Assembly (NCBI GenBank): GCA_963724405.1
Contig: CAVRUQ010000011.1
Span: forward strand, 620,001 to 684,000
Origin: CAVQBJ01 sp963724405
GTDB taxonomy: Bacteria; Actinomycetota; Thermoleophilia; Solirubrobacterales; Solirubrobacteraceae
Length of the DNA stretch: 64,000 bases
Direction: 5' to 3'
The position numbers were made by a program, and so were the translations under genes. Shown piece by piece: positions 60,585-64,000 of this stretch. Numbering within the stretch: the first letter of the stretch is position 1; the number at the start of each line of letters is the position of its first letter. The notes below the pieces were generated by a model. It had not been told where the DNA came from, made no database searches, and was given only the letters and a program-made list of their open reading frames with translations.

Positions 60585-61512
60585 CGGCCAGAGCTGCGGT
60601 GACGGGAAGACCGGCCGCGTCGACCAGCCAGCCCCACTCGCCATTCGGGTTGGCCTCCAAGAACCACGCCGCGCCATCGTCTGCGAGTGCCAGATCGATC
60701 CCGGCGAACCGTAGGTTGAGAGCGGCCACCAGCCGCCGGCAGAGCTCGGTGACCGTAGGCGGCAGATCGATACTCGTCCACGGACGATACGGTTCCAACC
60801 GCCAATCGATCTCGTTGATCGTGGGCGGTGTCTCGGCGGCCAGCACCCGTGTGCCGACGACAGTGGCGCGCACGTCGCGCTTCGGAATGATCGGCGCTTG
60901 GAGGACTACGGGCGCGCGTCGGAATGCGGCCGGGTCGTCGGGGAGGTCGTCGGGGCCGATCAGTGTCGCGAAGACGAAGGCGGCCTCAGAGTCGTGCTCC
61001 CAGTGAGCGGCCGTGAGCGACTTCGCTACCGCGCGGCCGCCGCAGCGTTCGACGAACTCCAGCGCAGCACCGAGATCGTTGACGACGACGGTCTCCGGGA
61101 CCGCAAGACCCACACGGGCGGCGGTCGTCAGCTGAAATAGCTTGTCTTCCGCCCGCCGGAGAGCGGCTGGTGGGCTAATCCACCGGCGGTCACCACCGCT
61201 AGCCAGGCCTTCAGTCAGGGCCTGCCACTGGTCGTCGAGCGCTTGACGCTGGACACTCGACAGCCCGTGCAGGTGCCGCGACGGCGGCTCCGGGCGGCGC
61301 CACCAGACTGCGCGCACCGACCGTGACGTCGCAGTGCGACCCGACGGAGCGGTCAATTGCCATCGGCGACCAACCTCGACGGCGACCTGCCATTCGGTCA
61401 GCCGCTCGGTGTTGCACCGCAGGACGTCGACGCCGCGACGGCCGAGCTCGGCAATTACCCGATCGGCGTCGAGGTCCTGTTCGTTGCTGACGATCAGGAC
61501 CTCCGCGGTCAA
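60568..61512 (-). CDS. graspetide-type ATP-grasp peptide ligase (MvdD-like)
   Basis: A 314-residue enzyme from TTG 61512, overlapping the small upstream gene as TTGA. It follows the RiPP-maturase pattern: AEVLIVSNEQDLDADRVIAE, WISPPAALRRAEDKLFQLTT, GLAVPETVVVN, then APIIPKRDVRATVVGTRVLA and WFLEANPNGEWGWLVDAAGL with metal-binding Glu and Asn. These ligases join Asp or Glu side chains to Thr, Ser or Lys side chains of a precursor peptide, making ester or amide rings. The precursor is probably the adjacent 71-residue gene. Confidence 0.85.
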   Translation of the reverse strand: MTAEVLIVSNEQDLDADRVIAELGRRGVDVLRCNTERLTEWQVAVEVGRRWQLTAPSGRTATSRSVRAVWWRRPEPPSRHLHGLSSVQRQALDDQWQALTEGLASGGDRRWISPPAALRRAEDKLFQLTTAARVGLAVPETVVVNDLGAALEFVERCGGRAVAKSLTAAHWEHDSEAAFVFATLIGPDDLPDDPAAFRRAPVVLQAPIIPKRDVRATVVGTRVLAAETPPTINEIDWRLEPYRPWTSIDLPPTVTELCRRLVAALNLRFAGIDLALADDGAAWFLEANPNGEWGWLVDAAGLPVTAALADELAA

Positions 61513-61724
61513 GGCCGCCAGCGGTCCTTCTGATCCTCGGTCTTTTCGATATCGGCCTTCTTAGTGGGCGCGCCGCCGAGCGCTTCAACCGCGAGCGCTG
61601 TGCGCCCGTCGAGTTCGACCAACGACACCTGCGCGGCATCGTCGTATCGGAGGGGGCTTTCCGGCTGCACCGGCGGGCGGCGAACGGTCGCCTGATCGAA
61701 AAGCCAAACGCCAGTGTCGTTCAT
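61509..61724 (-). CDS. candidate graspetide precursor peptide
   Basis: A 71-residue peptide from ATG 61724 with GGAGG upstream. The leader-like part, ATVRRPPVQPESPLRYDDAA then VSLVELDGRTALAVEALGG, resembles the PxxLRYD-type recognition region of ATP-grasp-modified RiPP precursors. The C-terminal core PTKKADIEKTEDQKD mixes Thr/Lys with Asp/Glu, the side chains these ligases connect. It overlaps the ligase start. No cysteines occur. Size, position and composition all fit a precursor, but modification is inferred. Confidence 0.72.
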   Translation of the reverse strand: MNDTGVWLFDQATVRRPPVQPESPLRYDDAAQVSLVELDGRTALAVEALGGAPTKKADIEKTEDQKDRWRP

Positions 61725-61978
61725 CTCCTGCCTCCGTCTCGTCGAACTCGGTGATCCAGCCTATCTTGCTCCAGGTCCCGCCGCCAGACTTCGTGTCTGA
61801 CAACGACCGCGCGCTGCGTCGAACGTCGCGGTCGCTTACAACAGGCCGCGTTGGCCGCTCGCAGTCGCGGGCATCGGGCCCGATCGCGACGGCGCCGCAG
61901 CCGGCCAGTAGCCGCGCGTACCTGGTCAGATGGCATGGGCGCAAACGAGCCTTCGCCGACTCGTCAGCCAACAGCCGG
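61725..61978 (-). promoter_or_regulatory. upstream region of the graspetide-like operon
   Basis: 254 bases between the LRAT-like stop and the precursor start. On the minus strand, TTGTCA (a -35-like box) lies inside the small dyad CAGAC/GTCTG, and ATAGGCT lies closer to the gene; spacing is not ideal. No gene is seen. A separate promoter for precursor, ligase and membrane protein is likely. Confidence 0.35.
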
Positions 61979-62842
61979 TCAGACCGCAGGCGCGCCGCCG
62001 GATGCAGAGCTGGGCGTCTCCTCGAACCATGGCCGTGAAAACTTGTAAAGCACGTAGCCGAGCGCAATCGCGACCAGGGCTGGCATGGCGATGGCCGCTG
62101 CGACTCCGGCGGTCATCCCTCCGTCGACGGTTCGACCGAGTGCGGCAAATCCAGACGTGAGGCCGACGGCGCTGTAGCCGGCGACTCCCATCGTCCCCAC
62201 CGTATGGAGGCCGAGGGCCGTCCCTGCCAGGGCTCCGGCACCGGCGCCGTACCGTCCAGCACGACGGGCTTGCCTCTCGTGATCAGAAAATGCGGGCTTG
62301 TCGGGCATCAGCAGGCACATCCCGCCCGCGGTCGCCAGCCCCGCCGCGCCGCCGATCAGCAGCACGCCGGCCGTGGCGGTGCCTCCGACCCTCGCGAGGC
62401 CTGAAATCAGGTTCGGCCCGCTGAACGCGGGTCCGTGACCGAGCGTTGTAACGACGCTCATCCCGGCGCTTGGCACGGCAACGCCGAGTCCAAGCACACG
62501 AGTGCTCGAGACCGCGGCCTCGACCTGTTCGCTGCTGTAGTCGCCGGCTACGCACCAGGTCGCGAAGTGCTCGCAGTTGTCGCCGATCAGGTGGTATCCG
62601 GACTGGCCGAGGATCGATTCGGCACGAGCGACAGCCGCCTCTGGATCGAGCCGCGTGCCATATATCCGGACCCGCACAAGTCCACCGTCGCGGAACTCGT
62701 CGATCGTGGTCCTGCGTATGCACGAGCCACTCTTCGTTCCGTCGCTCGTGCTCCGGTGGATCACGAGGTCATCGCCGACGTCGACGCCGTGGTGGGTGTA
62801 GAAGCCGGTTCGCTTGACGTATATGTGATCGCCACGCGCCAT
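61979..62842 (-). CDS. LRAT-domain (NlpC/P60-like) membrane protein
   Basis: A 287-residue protein from ATG 62842 with GGGGAG upstream. The N-terminal 110 residues form an LRAT-like papain-fold acyltransferase: GDHIYVKRTGFYTHHGVDVG with the His pair, and YHLIGDNCEHFATWCVAGDY with the catalytic Cys in NCEHF. The rest is membrane-spanning, with four to six helices rich in Gly and Ala (TAGVLLIGGAAGLATAGGMC, then GAGALAGTALGLHTVG) and an acidic tail. LRAT enzymes acylate lipids or amines or act as thiol hydrolases. It lies upstream of the graspetide-like genes on the same strand. Confidence 0.8.
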   Translation of the reverse strand: MARGDHIYVKRTGFYTHHGVDVGDDLVIHRSTSDGTKSGSCIRRTTIDEFRDGGLVRVRIYGTRLDPEAAVARAESILGQSGYHLIGDNCEHFATWCVAGDYSSEQVEAAVSSTRVLGLGVAVPSAGMSVVTTLGHGPAFSGPNLISGLARVGGTATAGVLLIGGAAGLATAGGMCLLMPDKPAFSDHERQARRAGRYGAGAGALAGTALGLHTVGTMGVAGYSAVGLTSGFAALGRTVDGGMTAGVAAAIAMPALVAIALGYVLYKFSRPWFEETPSSASGGAPAV

Positions 62843-62991
62843 CTGTTTCTCCCCTTCGCTGTGGGTACTTCGGAGTATCAGCCAGTCGCTTGGCGAGCGA
62901 CGTTACCACGCGAAATCCCCGCGTCAAGGCAGATCAAGGTGCTTTAGACTGCGTCGCAAGTTATGGCGGCGCGTGCTGAGGGTACTGGCGG

Positions 62992-64000
62992 ATGAAGGGG
63001 CCGACTGAGGGTACTCGTCGCCTCTCGAATGCGGAGATGCTCGCCGCGATCGACGACCCAGTAATCACCGCCCGAACGCTCGAGTACTGGCGCCACGAGG
63101 GTCTGCTTCCAAAGGCCGAGCGAACCGGCCAATCCGGCAAACGCCCGGAATGGACATATCCCGCTTCCGCCGGCGATCAGCTTCAGGAGTTGCTGCGTCT
63201 GCGACACCGGACCAGGCAACCCGACGTGCTTCGCGTCGCCCTGTGGTTTCGCGGCTTCCCGATCGAGACCGGCCGGGTGCAGAGCTCGATCGTCGCTGTG
63301 CTCCGCCACGTCCAGAATGTCGTGATCAGCGAGATCGAGAAGCGGCGAGACCCGTCCCTACCGCTAGAGGAGTCGACCTGGGCAGCGCTCGAGAAGGTCG
63401 GACAAGCTGTAGCGAGGAAGCGGGGCACGCATGCCCCGCCACGCTACGGAAGGCAAACACGCGGAGATCGAGAGCGCGCGACCACACTTCTATTCGGACT
63501 CGCTCTGGGATATCCGGAAGCGTCCGAGCGCGTCGCGGACGATGCGAAGCGGGTCGAGCGACTGATCGGCCTGGATCAGGCCCGACGAGCCCGGCCGGGA
63601 TGGGGCGCGTGGCTGTCAGGCCCCGCCAGCGAGGGCCTCGACGGCTTCAGTTCGGTTGCGAGCATCCCCGCTCTCATCGAAGTGGTCGACACGGCGACCG
63701 AAGCGGAACTCGGGGCCAGCCGGGGGCTGGCGCGCACGATGCTTGCCGGCATTACCGCGGTCAGCCGGATGGCCGACGCGTTCTCGCTGTCCGAGAACGC
63801 GACTGGGCTCGCCGCATGGGAGGCGTTGGGCGAGGAGCCGATGGCCACTGTGTGGCTCACCGCGCTTGTCGTATCCATCCGACGGATGGGCCGCGCCAAC
63901 GAGAGTCTCCGGACCGTCGTCGACGCTCTCGATCGAGACGTCCTGCCCGTGGAACAGCAGGCGCGAGAGCTCGCGGCCTTGCCCCCTGACGAACTCAACC
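62992..64000 (+). CDS. MerR-like HTH protein with long C-terminal domain (3' end outside window)
   Basis: From ATG 62992 an open frame of 336 codons runs off the right edge. It starts MKGPTEGTRRLSNAEMLAAI, then TARTLEYWRHEGLLPKAERT and PEWTYPASAGDQLQELLRLR, a MerR-type winged helix. The rest is helical with no known ligand domain (VALWFRGFPIETGRVQSSIV, later LLFGLALGYPEASERVADDA). GAGGGTACT occurs twice, at about 62978 and 63008, around the start, perhaps its own operator. It is divergent from the LRAT-like gene (149 bases apart). Confidence 0.72.
   Translation, partial: MKGPTEGTRRLSNAEMLAAIDDPVITARTLEYWRHEGLLPKAERTGQSGKRPEWTYPASAGDQLQELLRLRHRTRQPDVLRVALWFRGFPIETGRVQSSIVAVLRHVQNVVISEIEKRRDPSLPLEESTWAALEKVGQAVARKRGTHAPPRYGRQTRGDRERATTLLFGLALGYPEASERVADDAKRVERLIGLDQARRARPGWGAWLSGPASEGLDGFSSVASIPALIEVVDTATEAELGASRGLARTMLAGITAVSRMADAFSLSENATGLAAWEALGEEPMATVWLTALVVSIRRMGRANESLRTVVDALDRDVLPVEQQARELAALPPDELN

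Overview
The window is chromosomal DNA from a high-GC actinobacterium, most likely of the class Thermoleophilia (Solirubrobacterales-like). The guess rests on very high GC, GTG and TTG starts, a collagen-like protein whose N-terminal motif (STKQIKPSVL) I associate with that class, and a Crp/Fnr regulator type I also associate with it. No complete tRNA, rRNA or CRISPR array was found, so the assignment is inference.

Left part, about 1-21.5 kb: a homeostasis and acid-stress block. It holds a ClC chloride channel, frameshifted MarR and Crp regulators, a peroxiredoxin/TetR divergent pair with two matching operators, a collagen-like surface protein, and a minus-strand set made of a coiled-coil protein, an HdeD-like protein and a frameshifted P-type cation ATPase. 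An IS481-like scrap follows, then a complete arginine deiminase operon (permease, carbamate kinase, arginine deiminase, ornithine carbamoyltransferase) ending in an ammonium transporter, a decayed PPK2 tail and an intact P-type ATPase.

Middle, 21.5-54 kb: a stack of integrative elements. Four 42-base copies of the 3' half of a tRNA-Gly(GCC) gene lie on the minus strand at 25.4, 26.8, 45.6 and 52.6 kb. Each has a hairpin terminator and twin direct repeats beside it. A tRNA-Thr-like 3' half lies at 21.6 kb. The copies delimit a 1.4-kb segment with a MazF-like toxin-antitoxin pair, an 18.8-kb metabolic island, and a 7-kb segment with VapBC, broken genes, a PIN/HTH pair and a tyrosine integrase. 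A second integrase starts just past the last copy. In the metabolic island (oxidoreductases, hydrolases, SnoaL-like proteins, an MFS exporter and a MalT/LuxR-type regulator), five transcription units carry the same 25-base motif about 50-60 bases upstream of a start codon, which suggests one local regulon.

Right part, 54-64 kb: more tRNA-derived attachment scars (two tRNA-Pro, one tRNA-His 3' halves, plus strand) carry near-identical twin repeats. They surround a secreted TP-repeat protein and an unknown-protein/XRE-ImmA pair. Before them is a 487-residue PD-(D/E)XK-like protein. After them is a minus-strand cluster of an LRAT-like protein, a small peptide, a graspetide-type ATP-grasp ligase and a membrane protein, a candidate undescribed RiPP or defence locus. 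A MerR-like gene runs off the right edge.

Two features recur. Many genes are broken by single-base shifts, by sequencing error or real decay. Several genes without a Shine-Dalgarno site have a -10-like hexamer exactly six bases before the start codon, implying leaderless mRNAs.
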